This document shows positions 6,934 through 12,698 of a stretch of DNA of 12,698 nucleotides, piece after piece. Made by a program: the position numbers and the translations under genes. This DNA comes from Accumulibacter sp. Lineage in GTDB: Bacteria > Pseudomonadota > Gammaproteobacteria > Burkholderiales > Rhodocyclaceae. Numbering within the stretch: the first letter of the stretch is position 1; each line of letters begins with the position of its first letter. The stretch spans positions 1 through 12,698 of the forward strand of contig DPSD01000409.1 of NCBI GenBank assembly GCA_003538495.1. Reading direction: 5' to 3'. The notes below the pieces were generated by a model. That model saw only the letters and a program-made list of their open reading frames with translations, was not told where the DNA came from and searched no databases.

Positions 6934-7319
6934 CGTTGCGCCTCCGGCGGTCCGGACGGCTGGTCGGCCGGATCGGCATCGAGGCGCAGGATCTCGTCTT
7001 CCTCGATGGTGCCGTACTCCTCGCGGATGCGCACCACCAGCGCCAGCCCGAGAGCCAGAGTGGCCACGCCGACGACGATTGCCGTCAGGATCAGGACCTG
7101 TGGCAGCGGGTTGGAGTACACGGTAAACGCGGCATCGACGATCGGTGCCGTGCCGCCGACGATCTTGCCGGGCGCCAGGTAGAGCAGATACACCGAGGTC
7201 TGCAGGATCGCCAGCCCGACCAGTTTCTTGATCAGGTTGCCGCGGGCAATGACGATGAACAGCCCGCTCATCGCCAGGAAGAGCATCACCCAGTAGTCGT
7301 AATGGCTGAAGAAGTTCAT
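6930..7319 (-). CDS. mrpC: Na+/H+ antiporter subunit C (MrpC/MnhC, NuoK-like)
   Basis: This 129-residue protein has three hydrophobic helices and the NuoK/MrpC family signatures NLIKKLVGLAILQTSVYLLY (residues 28-47) and the strongly conserved NPLPQVLILTAIVVGVATLA in the third helix. A cytoplasmic tail of about 30 residues rich in Glu/Asp and Pro follows the third helix, a little longer than usual. The start is the ATG at 7317-7319, whose A is shared with the TGA of mrpB (TGATG), with AGGA seven bases upstream. The frame is open further upstream, but that part is out-of-frame shadow over mrpB. It is an integral subunit of the complex between MrpA/B/F/G and MrpD. Confidence 0.94.
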   Translation of the reverse strand: MNFFSHYDYWVMLFLAMSGLFIVIARGNLIKKLVGLAILQTSVYLLYLAPGKIVGGTAPIVDAAFTVYSNPLPQVLILTAIVVGVATLALGLALVVRIREEYGTIEEDEILRLDADPADQPSGPPEAQR

Positions 7320-7741
7320 CACCGGTCCTGACCGCGCTGGGCGAACAGGTAGTAGATCTTCAGCAGCACGCCGCAGACCGTGATCGCCACCCCCAGCTCG
7401 ATCCAGAAAATCCCTCGATGCTGACCTTCGACCGGGTCGGCATCGAGGACGAAGTAGTCGAGAAAGTTCCCCCCCGCATACAGGCCGGCAAAGCCGACGC
7501 CCAGATAGAGCAGCAGGCCGGCGGCGATCATCGACTCGACGAGCCAGTCGGGGAGCACCCGGCGCGCCGTGCTCAGTCCGTAGATCATGGCGTAGAACAC
7601 CATCGCCGCGGCAACGATGGCGCCCGCCTGAAAGCCACCGCCGGGTCCGAAATCGCCGTGGAACTGGACGTAGAGCGCGAACAGCAGGATGAACGGGATG
7701 AACAGTTTGCCGACCACCCGCAGGATCATGTCGTTCTTCAC
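7319..7741 (-). CDS. mrpB: Na+/H+ antiporter subunit B (MrpB/MnhB)
   Basis: This 140-residue membrane protein has four hydrophobic helices and the MrpB signature HGDFGPGGGFQAGAIVAAA after the first helix; LYLGVGFAGLYAGGNFLDY and IELGVAITVCGVLLKIYY are also typical. The GTG at 7739-7741 is chosen as the start because AGGAGGGG lies six bases upstream and the GTG overlaps the stop of the previous gene as GTGA. An internal ATG four codons later is possible but badly spaced. The gene ends in TGATG with mrpC. By family it is a structural part of the membrane arm. Confidence 0.93.
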   Translation of the reverse strand: MKNDMILRVVGKLFIPFILLFALYVQFHGDFGPGGGFQAGAIVAAAMVFYAMIYGLSTARRVLPDWLVESMIAAGLLLYLGVGFAGLYAGGNFLDYFVLDADPVEGQHRGIFWIELGVAITVCGVLLKIYYLFAQRGQDR

Positions 7742-8244
7742 TGCTTGCCCCTCCTGACGTGCCGGCGGCGGCCAAGCAGCGCGATGACGCCGATCGCGGC
7801 GGTGAACACCACCGTCGTCTCGCCGAGCGTGTCGAAGCCGCGGTAGCTGGCGAGAACGGCGGTCACCACGTTGGGAACGCCGGTTTCGCGTGGGCCATCT
7901 TCCAGGTAGCGCGGCGCCACGTGCGTGTGGATCGGCGCCTCCGGATCCGAGAAGGGCGGCAGGTCCCAGGTGCCATAGACCAGCACCAGCCCGGTGCCGA
8001 TGGTAACCGCCAGCGGCAGCCAGGGCTTGTGCACCGGCTTCTCTTCCTCGCTGTGACAAAGGCGCAGCGCGGCGAGCAGCAGGACGGTGGAAATGCCGGC
8101 GCCAACGGCGGCTTCGGTCATCGCCACATCGACGGCGTCGAGCGCGACCATCACGGTCGCCGTGAGGAAGCTGTACAGGCCAAAGAGGACGATCACCGCG
8201 AACAGGTTGCGGACGCGTGCCAGCGCCACCACGGCAATCATCAT
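7738..8244 (-). CDS. MbhD/MbhE-type subunit, equivalent to the C-terminal part of MrpA (DUF4040)
   Basis: The protein is 168 residues from the ATG at 8244. The first half carries the MbhD/DUF4040 pattern: LARVRNLFAVIVLFGLYS, then VALDAVDVAMTEAAVGAG and the helix STVLLLAAL. The second half is MbhE-like: a helix PLAVTIGTGLVLVYGTW, then GVPNVVTAVLASYRGFDTLG and a last helix VVFTAAIGVIALL. In canonical Mrp both parts are the C-terminal end of the large MrpA subunit, so MrpA is split here. The 8244 start lacks a ribosome site and cuts into the first helix. The frame extends back to an ATC at 8278-8280 preceded by GGAGG at seven bases, giving a natural N-terminus (ETLIVNVLLTQ) and 180 residues. The true start is therefore probably at 8280 or the ATC is an altered ATG. 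The stop overlaps mrpB as GTGA. Confidence 0.9.
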   Translation of the reverse strand: MMIAVVALARVRNLFAVIVLFGLYSFLTATVMVALDAVDVAMTEAAVGAGISTVLLLAALRLCHSEEEKPVHKPWLPLAVTIGTGLVLVYGTWDLPPFSDPEAPIHTHVAPRYLEDGPRETGVPNVVTAVLASYRGFDTLGETTVVFTAAIGVIALLGRRRHVRRGKQ

Positions 8245-8267
8245 CTGGGTGAGCAGAACGTTGACGA

Positions 8268-8672
8268 TCAGGGTTTCGATGGCGCGTCCTCCGTGCCGGG
8301 TGACGCGGCGTGCTGGGTGGCAGCGGCCAGGGGCGAGGTCGGGGCGGGCGACGAAGAGGGGGCGGCATCAGCCAGCAACGGCAGCAGGCCGCGTTTCATC
8401 GCCGCCTTGGCCAGCGCATGGCCGGCGACCGGGCCGGTGAAGTACAGCAGGAGCCCGATCATTACCAGTTTGGCAGCGACCAGCGTGACTCCCGCCTGCA
8501 GAATCAGCCCGAGCAGGATCAGCGCTGCGCCGACGGTGTCGGTGACGCTGGCCGCGTGCATGCGGGTGTAGAAGTCGGGAAAACGCAGCAGGCCGAGCGC
8601 GCCGATGGCGCAGAACAGACCGCCGGTCAGCAGGCACGCCCAGCTCGAAAGGTCGATCAGCAGATCGCTCAC
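8268..8672 (-). CDS. mrpG: Na+/H+ antiporter subunit G (MrpG/MnhG)
   Basis: This 134-residue protein has three hydrophobic helices and the MrpG hallmark GALGLLRFPDFYTRMHAAS (residues 24-42) followed by VTDTVGAALILLGLIL. MrpG proteins are usually about 100-120 residues; here the C-terminus carries an extra Ala/Ser/Pro/Thr-rich tail of about 35 residues (from ADAAPSSSPAPTSPLAAA to the end). The tail has low complexity and is probably disordered in the cytoplasm. The start is a GTG at 8670-8672 overlapping the mrpF stop as GTGA. The tail region also contains the ribosome binding site for the following MbhD/MbhE gene, so part of its sequence may be under that constraint. Confidence 0.93.
   Translation of the reverse strand: MSDLLIDLSSWACLLTGGLFCAIGALGLLRFPDFYTRMHAASVTDTVGAALILLGLILQAGVTLVAAKLVMIGLLLYFTGPVAGHALAKAAMKRGLLPLLADAAPSSSPAPTSPLAAATQHAASPGTEDAPSKP
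8278..8292 (-). promoter_or_regulatory. Perfect ribosome binding site in front of an ATC codon
   Basis: On the minus strand GGAGG (plus positions 8288-8292) is followed by ACGCGCC and then ATC (8278-8280), in frame with the MbhD/MbhE gene. The spacing of seven bases equals that of the other strong sites in this operon (mrpD, mrpB, mrpE). It lies inside the 3' end of mrpG, consistent with translational coupling. Confidence 0.5.
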
Positions 8673-8956
8673 TGCCGCACCGCTTCCTCATCGCGCCGAT
8701 GGTCGCCCGGCTTGCCGTCGTGGAAGAACTTCAGCACGGCGACGGTGCCGACCAGGTTGAGCAGGCCGTACACCAGCGCCAGGTCGAGGAACTCCGGCCG
8801 GCCGGCCAGGAAGCCGATCACCGCCAGCAGCAGCACGGTGCAGGTGCCGATGGTGTTGCTCGCCAGCAGCCGGTCGAAGACAGTCGGGCCGAGCACCGCG
8901 CGCGCCAGCGTCAGGCTGACCGTGATCAGCAAGGCCAGAGTGGTGACCGCGAACAT
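8669..8956 (-). CDS. mrpF: Na+/H+ antiporter subunit F (MrpF/MnhF)
   Basis: This 95-residue protein has three hydrophobic helices and the typical MrpF layout: LTLARAVLGPTVFDRLLASN after the first helix, then a second helix, then RPEFLDLALVYGLLNLVGTV in the third helix. The C-terminal tail is short, charged and cytoplasmic. The ATG at 8954-8956 shares its A with the mrpE stop (TGATG), indicating coupled translation; the ribosome site is weak, as expected for a coupled start. Order E-F-G is that of canonical mrp operons. The protein is a small integral subunit needed for complex assembly in the known families. Confidence 0.94.
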   Translation of the reverse strand: MFAVTTLALLITVSLTLARAVLGPTVFDRLLASNTIGTCTVLLLAVIGFLAGRPEFLDLALVYGLLNLVGTVAVLKFFHDGKPGDHRRDEEAVRQ

Positions 8957-9435
8957 CAGGCCGACCGCTCGAGCGCGGCGACGCGGCGGTCCATCTCGCT
9001 GCCGGCCAGGCCGACGGCGCCGGCCGCACTCAGGGCATGTACCAGCATTTCGTCCCGGTCAACTTCGACGGCGATCGTTCCCGGCGTCAAGGTGATCGAG
9101 TTGGCATGAATGACGAGGCCCATTTCGGTCGTCTGCAAGGGTTTGAAGCGCGCCAGCGTCGGCGCTATCGGCAGCCGAGGATCGACAATGCGCCGGCTGA
9201 CGTCGCACGCCGAGATGACGATCTGGCGGATCAGCCACAGCCAGTACGAGCACAGCGCAAGCGCGCCGATGCGCACTCGCCGGCCGTTCCGGTCGATGAT
9301 GTCCATGCGCCGCGCGACCAGCAGCACGGCCAGGGCCCCGGCGGCTCCGGCGGCGACCAGAAAAGGCGCCAGGCTGCCGGAAAGCAGCAGCCAGAAGGTG
9401 AACAGCGTCAGCAAGGCACTCAGCGAGTAGAACAC
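8956..9435 (-). CDS. mrpE: Na+/H+ antiporter subunit E (MrpE/MnhE), first gene of the operon
   Basis: This 159-residue protein has N-terminal hydrophobic helices (about residues 5-40), a basic loop ARRMDIIDRNGRRVR, a further helix around IGALALCSYWLWLIRQIVI, and a cytoplasmic domain with the MrpE signature MGLVIHANSITLTPGTIAVE (residues 104-123). The start is the GTG at 9433-9435, with GGAGG six bases upstream. An ATG a few bases earlier is out of frame. It is the first gene read from the divergent control region, so the order is E-F-G before the A/B/C/D block. This differs from the common A-B-C-D-E-F-G order of Bacillus-type operons but is known in other group-specific arrangements. Confidence 0.93.
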   Translation of the reverse strand: MFYSLSALLTLFTFWLLLSGSLAPFLVAAGAAGALAVLLVARRMDIIDRNGRRVRIGALALCSYWLWLIRQIVISACDVSRRIVDPRLPIAPTLARFKPLQTTEMGLVIHANSITLTPGTIAVEVDRDEMLVHALSAAGAVGLAGSEMDRRVAALERSA

Positions 9436-9441
9436 GGGCAG

Positions 9442-9446
9442 CCTCC
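9442..9446 (-). promoter_or_regulatory. Ribosome binding site of mrpE
   Basis: GGAGG on the minus strand lies six bases before the GTG at 9435 and decides this non-ATG start. Confidence 0.65.
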
Positions 9447-9466
9447 ATCACGACCATCGAGCGACA

Positions 9467-9484
9467 CGCCGTCGGTAGACGGCG
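9467..9484 (-). promoter_or_regulatory. Hairpin in the 5' leader of the mrp operon
   Basis: CGCCGTC (9467-9473) and GACGGCG (9478-9484) are perfect reverse complements around a four-base loop. In the minus-strand transcript it would sit about 20 bases upstream of the mrpE ribosome site. It could influence leader stability or translation; no T tract or alternative pairing that would make it a clear attenuator was seen. Confidence 0.4.
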
Positions 9485-9500
9485 CCTGCTTGACGAGTCG

Positions 9501-9529
9501 ATCTTAGGCCGACAGGAAGGCCTTGAAAA
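9501..9529 (-). promoter_or_regulatory. Candidate promoter of the mrp operon
   Basis: On the minus strand TTTTCA (plus 9524-9529) and TAAGAT (plus 9501-9506) are separated by 17 bases and each matches the sigma-70 consensus at four of six positions. Transcription would start near 9494, giving a leader of about 60 bases that contains the hairpin at 9467-9484. It is the best match seen in the divergent gap but it is not strong. Confidence 0.3.
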
Positions 9530-9626
9530 TTCGGGCAGCAACGTACGCGTGCCGCGCATCCGGCGGCCCGGCGCAGCGCTGACAGAGGGCGGCTTTCAGC
9601 ACCCGGATAGGGGTTTCACGTAGGGA

Positions 9627-9654
9627 GCCGGACGACTTACGCCGGACGCCGTAC
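9627..9654 (+). repeat. Tandem 14-bp direct repeat upstream of the kinase gene
   Basis: GCCGGACGACTTAC (9627-9640) is followed directly by GCCGGACGCCGTAC (9641-9654), 12 of 14 bases identical. It lies 48-75 bases upstream of the kinase ATG in the gap shared with the mrp operon. It overlaps the place where a -35 element would be for the weak -10-like CACAAT at 9660-9665. This is the layout of an activator site, for example for the FixJ/NarL-type regulator encoded downstream; that link is inference. Confidence 0.4.
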
Positions 9655-9701
9655 TGGTGCACAATCGATCTTCGCTGGAGTGAATCGAGTTGAGGGAAGC
9701 G

Positions 9702-11279
9702 ATGACTACCGCAAGCCGACTGCGCTGGGCCGACGCCCTGCTGTTGATCGTGGGCTACGTGGCGCTCGACTGGCTGAGCTTCTTCCATCCGCTGCACGGT
9801 CTCTACATCACGCCCTGGAATCCGGCGCCCGCGCTGGCTCTGGTCTTCATGCTGCGCTACGGCTGGAAGGCAGCCGTGCCGCTCGCCGTGGCGGTACTGC
9901 TGGCCGAGATCTGGGTCCGCAGCCTGCCTGCCGCGCTGCCGGCATCGATCGCCATCGCGGTCATGCTGGCGCTCGGTTATGGTGCGATCGGCGGTGTCCT
10001 CAGGCGACGAATCGGCGGCCTCGGGATTTTCTCCGATCGCTCCGGCATGCTGCAGTGGTCGGGGATCGTCGTCGCCGGCACGTTGTTGACCAGCCTGTTC
10101 TTCGTCCTTTCGCTGGTCGGGCTCGACCTGGTTCCGGCGGCGGGCTGGCTGGAGGCGGCTGGCCGCTACTGGATCGGCGACGGCGTCGGGATCCTGGTGT
10201 CGATGCCGCTGCTCTGGATGTTGCTCGACGAGCGCGGCCGGGTGCAGCTGCTGGCCTCCGTCAAGCGACCGGACACCCCCGGCTATCTCCTGGCTGCGGC
10301 GGCTGCCCTGTGGGCGGTCTTCGGCCTTGGCGCGGAATCGGACTTCAAGTATTTCTACCTTCTTTTCCTGCCGATCATCTGGGCCGCGGCACGCGAAGGC
10401 CTGGCCGGGGCGGTGCTCAGTGCGGCCGTGATCCAGGTCGGCATCATCCTCGTCGTGCATCTGCAGGAATTCTCCGCGGTCAGCATCCTGGAGATCCAGG
10501 TGGTGACGGTGGTGCTGGTCCTCGCCGGTTTCTTCGTCGGCGTGGTGGTCGACGAGCAGCAGCGGATCAGCGCCGAACTGCGTCACACGCTGCGCCTCGC
10601 CGCTGCCGGCGAGATGGCCGGCGCCCTGGCGCACGAGCTGAATCAGCCGATCACCGCGCTCTCGGCTTATGGCTCGGCTTGCGAGGAGTTGCTCGCGCGC
10701 GGCGAAACAGGTGATCGCCTGAAGGCGACCATCAAGCTGATGGTCGCCGAATCGTATCGCGCCGCCGAGGTCGTGCGCCGGCTGCGCGATTTCTTCCGCA
10801 CCGGCACCACCCGCCTGGAGCCGGTTGCCCTGGACGAGCTGCTGGCCGTGGCGGCGGCTCCGTTCGCCGAACAGGCGGCCAGGACCGGCGTCGCGCTCAC
10901 CGTCGGGCCGATGCCGGAAGGCGTCCTGCTGGCAGATCGCCCACAGCTCGAAGTGGTGCTCCGCAATCTGCTTGCCAACGCCTTCGGCGCCGTCGCCGAG
11001 CGGCCGGCAGGTGCGCGCACGGTAAGCGTCTCGGCTCTGCCGGAGGGTCACGACCGCATCTGCATCAGCGTCGAAGACAGCGGCAGCGGCTTGAGCGCCA
11101 GCGCTGCAGCACGCCTTTTCGAGCCCTTCAATTCCACCAAGTCGAGCGGCCTCGGGCTGGGCCTGGCCATCAGCCGCGCGATTGCCGAGGCGCATGGTGG
11201 CAATCTCTGGGCGGAGGTTGGCGATCGCGGCGTTTTCCGGCTCCTGCTGCCTTTCGAAGGGAGTCCTTCAGGTGTCTGA
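9702..11279 (+). CDS. Membrane histidine kinase with MASE1-type sensor domain
   Basis: The protein is 525 residues. The first 285 or so form about eight hydrophobic helices with MASE1-type features: YITPWNPAPALALVFMLRYG near the N-terminus and AGRYWIGDGVGILVSMPLLW in the middle. A short linker leads to the HisKA helix with the phospho-acceptor His311 in GALAHELNQPITALSAYGSA. The ATPase domain has an N box around Asn422-Asn426 (NLLANAFGAV; the usual Asp of the motif is Gly), a G1 box from Asp459 (DSGSG), an F box at FEPF (473-476) and a G2 box GLGLGLAISRAIAEAHGG. No PAS domain is present, so sensing should be by the membrane domain; the ligand is unknown. The ATG at 9702 is preferred because AGGG lies just upstream; a TTG four codons earlier is possible. 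It overlaps the response-regulator gene and is divergent from the mrp operon. Confidence 0.92.
   Translation: MTTASRLRWADALLLIVGYVALDWLSFFHPLHGLYITPWNPAPALALVFMLRYGWKAAVPLAVAVLLAEIWVRSLPAALPASIAIAVMLALGYGAIGGVLRRRIGGLGIFSDRSGMLQWSGIVVAGTLLTSLFFVLSLVGLDLVPAAGWLEAAGRYWIGDGVGILVSMPLLWMLLDERGRVQLLASVKRPDTPGYLLAAAAALWAVFGLGAESDFKYFYLLFLPIIWAAAREGLAGAVLSAAVIQVGIILVVHLQEFSAVSILEIQVVTVVLVLAGFFVGVVVDEQQRISAELRHTLRLAAAGEMAGALAHELNQPITALSAYGSACEELLARGETGDRLKATIKLMVAESYRAAEVVRRLRDFFRTGTTRLEPVALDELLAVAAAPFAEQAARTGVALTVGPMPEGVLLADRPQLEVVLRNLLANAFGAVAERPAGARTVSVSALPEGHDRICISVEDSGSGLSASAAARLFEPFNSTKSSGLGLGLAISRAIAEAHGGNLWAEVGDRGVFRLLLPFEGSPSGV
11256..11269 (+). promoter_or_regulatory. Ribosome site of the response regulator held in a small hairpin
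   Basis: GAAGG (11256-11260) pairs with CCTTC (11265-11269) around GAGT, and the paired bases include the AGGGAG ribosome site for the GTG at 11272. Ribosomes finishing the kinase would open it, which would couple regulator translation to kinase translation. Confidence 0.35.
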
Positions 11280-11874
11280 CCTGAGCGTGTTCATCGTCGA
11301 CGACGACGCCTCCGTGCGCGATTCGCTTGGCCTGCTGCTCGGCCTGCGCGGCTATCGCACGGCGATCTTCGCCGATGCCGAGAACTTTCTCCAGGCCTTG
11401 TCACCGGATTGGCGTGGCTGCGTTCTGGTCGACATCCGAATGCCCGGCATCGACGGCCTTGCCCTGCAGCGGCGCCTGCTCGAAGCTGCTTGCAGCCTGC
11501 CGGTGATCGTCATCACCGGGCATGGCGACGTCGAATCGGCACGCGCTGCGTTCAAGGCGCAGGCGGTTGACTTCCTCGAAAAGCCGCTCGATCAGGCCAA
11601 GTTGATGGTGGCGATCGACGAAGCCTTCGCGAAGTACCAGAGCAGCAGTCAGCGGCGTGAGCAGCGCAGCCACTTCGCCGGACTGCTGGCGACCCTGACG
11701 CCGCGCGAACGCGAAGTCATGGAACTGATCGTCCGCGGCGGCCACAACCGCGACATCGCCGACGAACTGGGGATCAGTCCGCGTACCGTCGAAGTGCATA
11801 AAGCGCGGGTGATGCAGAAGCTGAACGTCGATGGGGTCGCGCAGCTGGTGCGGTACAGCCTGGGCGAGCGCTGA
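11272..11874 (+). CDS. FixJ/NarL-type two-component response regulator
   Basis: The 200-residue protein has a receiver domain (about 3-120) and a LuxR-type helix-turn-helix output domain (about 137-195). Receiver residues are the acidic cluster Asp10-Asp12 (IVDDDASVRDS), the phospho-acceptor Asp54 in VLVDIRMPGIDGL, Thr82 in VIVITGHGDVESA, and Lys104 in DFLEKPLD, the last being typical of FixJ/TtrR-like regulators. The output domain begins LTPREREVMELIVRGGHN and contains the recognition helix ISPRTVEVHKARVMQKL. The GTG at 11272 is chosen because the receiver domain starts right there and it overlaps the kinase stop by eight bases; the longer frame upstream is kinase in another frame. It should bind DNA after phosphorylation by the neighbouring kinase. 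Targets may include its own and the mrp promoter region, which is not shown by the sequence. Confidence 0.94.
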   Translation: MSDLSVFIVDDDASVRDSLGLLLGLRGYRTAIFADAENFLQALSPDWRGCVLVDIRMPGIDGLALQRRLLEAACSLPVIVITGHGDVESARAAFKAQAVDFLEKPLDQAKLMVAIDEAFAKYQSSSQRREQRSHFAGLLATLTPREREVMELIVRGGHNRDIADELGISPRTVEVHKARVMQKLNVDGVAQLVRYSLGER

Positions 11875-11907
11875 GCGGCGCTTCGCCGTCGCCGGCGTGG
11901 CGTCAGC

Positions 11908-11928
11908 GCCGGTGCTCAAGGCACCGGC
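11908..11928. terminator. Hairpin between convergent genes, bidirectional terminator candidate
   Basis: GCCGGTGC (11908-11915) and GCACCGGC (11921-11928) form a perfect 8-bp stem with the loop TCAAG, 34 bases after the regulator stop codon and about 75 bases beyond the stop of the convergent gene. There is no T tract on either side, so it is a stable GC-rich hairpin whose terminator role is not certain. Confidence 0.4.
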
Positions 11929-12003
11929 TCGTGCCGGCAGCGTCGCGGTCGGGCAGTTGTCCGCGCAGTAACCCGCTCGCCTCACCGGACAGGGCGCCGG
12001 CAA

Positions 12004-12698
12004 CTAGCCGCGACCCTCGCCGACAATCCGCGCCGCCTCGATGAAGGCGCTGTCGACGGCTTCGATCTCGGCGATCAGGCGCGCGATCTCGCTGCTCCCG
12101 CGCAGCGCCCGCAGTGGCGCCGCGAACTGCGGCAGAAACTCCGCCAGCAAGCGCTCGCGCTCGCCGCCCCACTGCTCCGCAAGCAGCGCCTCGGCCAGCA
12201 ACCGGAGGATGTTGGCACTGTCGTTCTCGACCTTGACCGAGTGCAGGACGGCGTTGGCGAGCTGGCCGTTGCCGATGGCGACGAAGGCGCGCTCGAACAG
12301 CGACAGCTCGCCGAGGGTCAGCCGTTCGCGCTCGCCGGCGACCTGCGCCAGCAGTTCGTCGAGCAGCGACGCTTCGGTCGTCCGGCGGGCGAGGCGCTCG
12401 GCGGCGTCGGGGTCGTCAGCGGCGCACAGCACGCCGACGCCGGCAGCGAAAACCGCTCGCCGCAGCTCCGGGTCGTCAAGGCGTACGCCCGCCAGCGCCG
12501 TCGATAGCGTGGCCTCGAGCAGCGGCGGCCAGCCGGCCGGGCCGCCCTGCAAAGTGCCGCAGATGTCGATCAGCGCCTGCGCGCGGTCGCCGTCGTTGGC
12601 GATCGCCAGCGCCTGTTCGAGGCAGGCGGCGACCAGCCCTGCCGCCTCGGCCGGGCAATGCCGGGCGTAGCGGACGACTGCTTCGGCCAGCGCCGTCG
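12004..12698 (-). CDS. C-terminal part of an unrecognised all-helical protein, start outside the window
   Basis: The frame is open from the right edge of the window to a TAG at 12004-12006, giving at least 231 residues; the gene begins beyond the window. The sequence is rich in Ala, Leu, Glu and Arg in regularly spaced helical blocks, for example AEAVVRYARHCPAEAAGLVA, RRAVFAAGVGVLCAADDPDA, DELLAQVAGERERLTLGELS and RGSSEIARLIAEIEAVDSAF. This suggests an alpha-solenoid or helical-repeat protein rather than an enzyme with a known motif. No membrane segment, no cofactor motif and no signal peptide is visible in this part. A TTG at 12552 is only an internal codon. It is convergent with the response regulator and probably independent of it. 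The function is not recognised. Confidence 0.72.
   Translation of the reverse strand, partial: TALAEAVVRYARHCPAEAAGLVAACLEQALAIANDGDRAQALIDICGTLQGGPAGWPPLLEATLSTALAGVRLDDPELRRAVFAAGVGVLCAADDPDAAERLARRTTEASLLDELLAQVAGERERLTLGELSLFERAFVAIGNGQLANAVLHSVKVENDSANILRLLAEALLAEQWGGERERLLAEFLPQFAAPLRALRGSSEIARLIAEIEAVDSAFIEAARIVGEGRG

Noticed and set aside
4116..6979. Minus-strand frames overlapping the antiporter subunits in a shifted frame (4116-5321 and 5579-6979)
   Set aside because: They are Arg/Pro/His-rich shadows of the real membrane-protein genes in the same strand and have no family signature.
9490..9518. TTGACG on the plus strand as a kinase promoter -35
   Set aside because: No acceptable -10 element occurs 16-18 bases downstream.
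9504..11195. A 563-codon open frame on the minus strand opposite the kinase
   Set aside because: Its product is Gln/Arg/His-rich with no domain, it lies fully antisense to a clear histidine kinase, and such frames are common opposite high-GC genes.
11182..11271. A 30-codon N-terminal extension of the response regulator
   Set aside because: It lies within the kinase coding sequence in another frame, and the receiver domain begins exactly at the GTG at 11272.

Overview
This is a high-GC, gene-dense window that looks chromosomal. Codon use, the strong GGAGG-type ribosome binding sites and the protein families suggest a betaproteobacterium, perhaps a Rhodocyclales/Accumulibacter-like organism; that assignment comes from family resemblance only. 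No mobile element, CRISPR array, tRNA or rRNA is visible.

Layout. (1) Bases 2-1080, plus strand: the C-terminal end of a gene entering from the left, then an exported, probably beta-barrel protein with its own recognisable promoter. (2) Bases 1081-1459: a stretch without a gene that holds several short hairpins. (3) Bases 1460-9435, minus strand: one long, tightly packed operon read right to left. Its order is mrpE, mrpF, mrpG, an MbhD/MbhE-type gene equal to the C-terminal part of MrpA, mrpB, mrpC, mrpD, a second antiporter-like subunit, a small two-helix membrane protein, a third antiporter-like subunit with a long C-terminal extension, and a divergent universal stress protein. (4) Bases 9436-9701: a divergent control region with a candidate operon promoter, a 5'-leader hairpin and a tandem 14-bp repeat. 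(5) Bases 9702-11874, plus strand: a MASE1-type membrane histidine kinase overlapping a FixJ/NarL-type response regulator. (6) Bases 12004-12698, minus strand: the C-terminal part of an unrecognised helical protein, convergent with the regulator.

How it fits together. The operon encodes a multisubunit Mrp/Mnh cation/proton antiporter in which MrpA is split: its MbhD/MbhE part is a free-standing gene and its NuoL-like part is presumably supplied by one of the extra antiporter subunits. Three NuoL/M/N-like subunits are present where a canonical Mrp has two. No NADH dehydrogenase or hydrogenase peripheral-arm gene lies in the window. The divergent two-component system is the natural candidate regulator of the operon, but this is inferred from position alone.

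The main points to follow up are the third antiporter subunit and its small partner protein, an apparent ATC start codon behind a perfect ribosome binding site in the MbhD/MbhE gene, the missing nucleotide-binding motif in the stress protein, and the tandem repeat upstream of the kinase.
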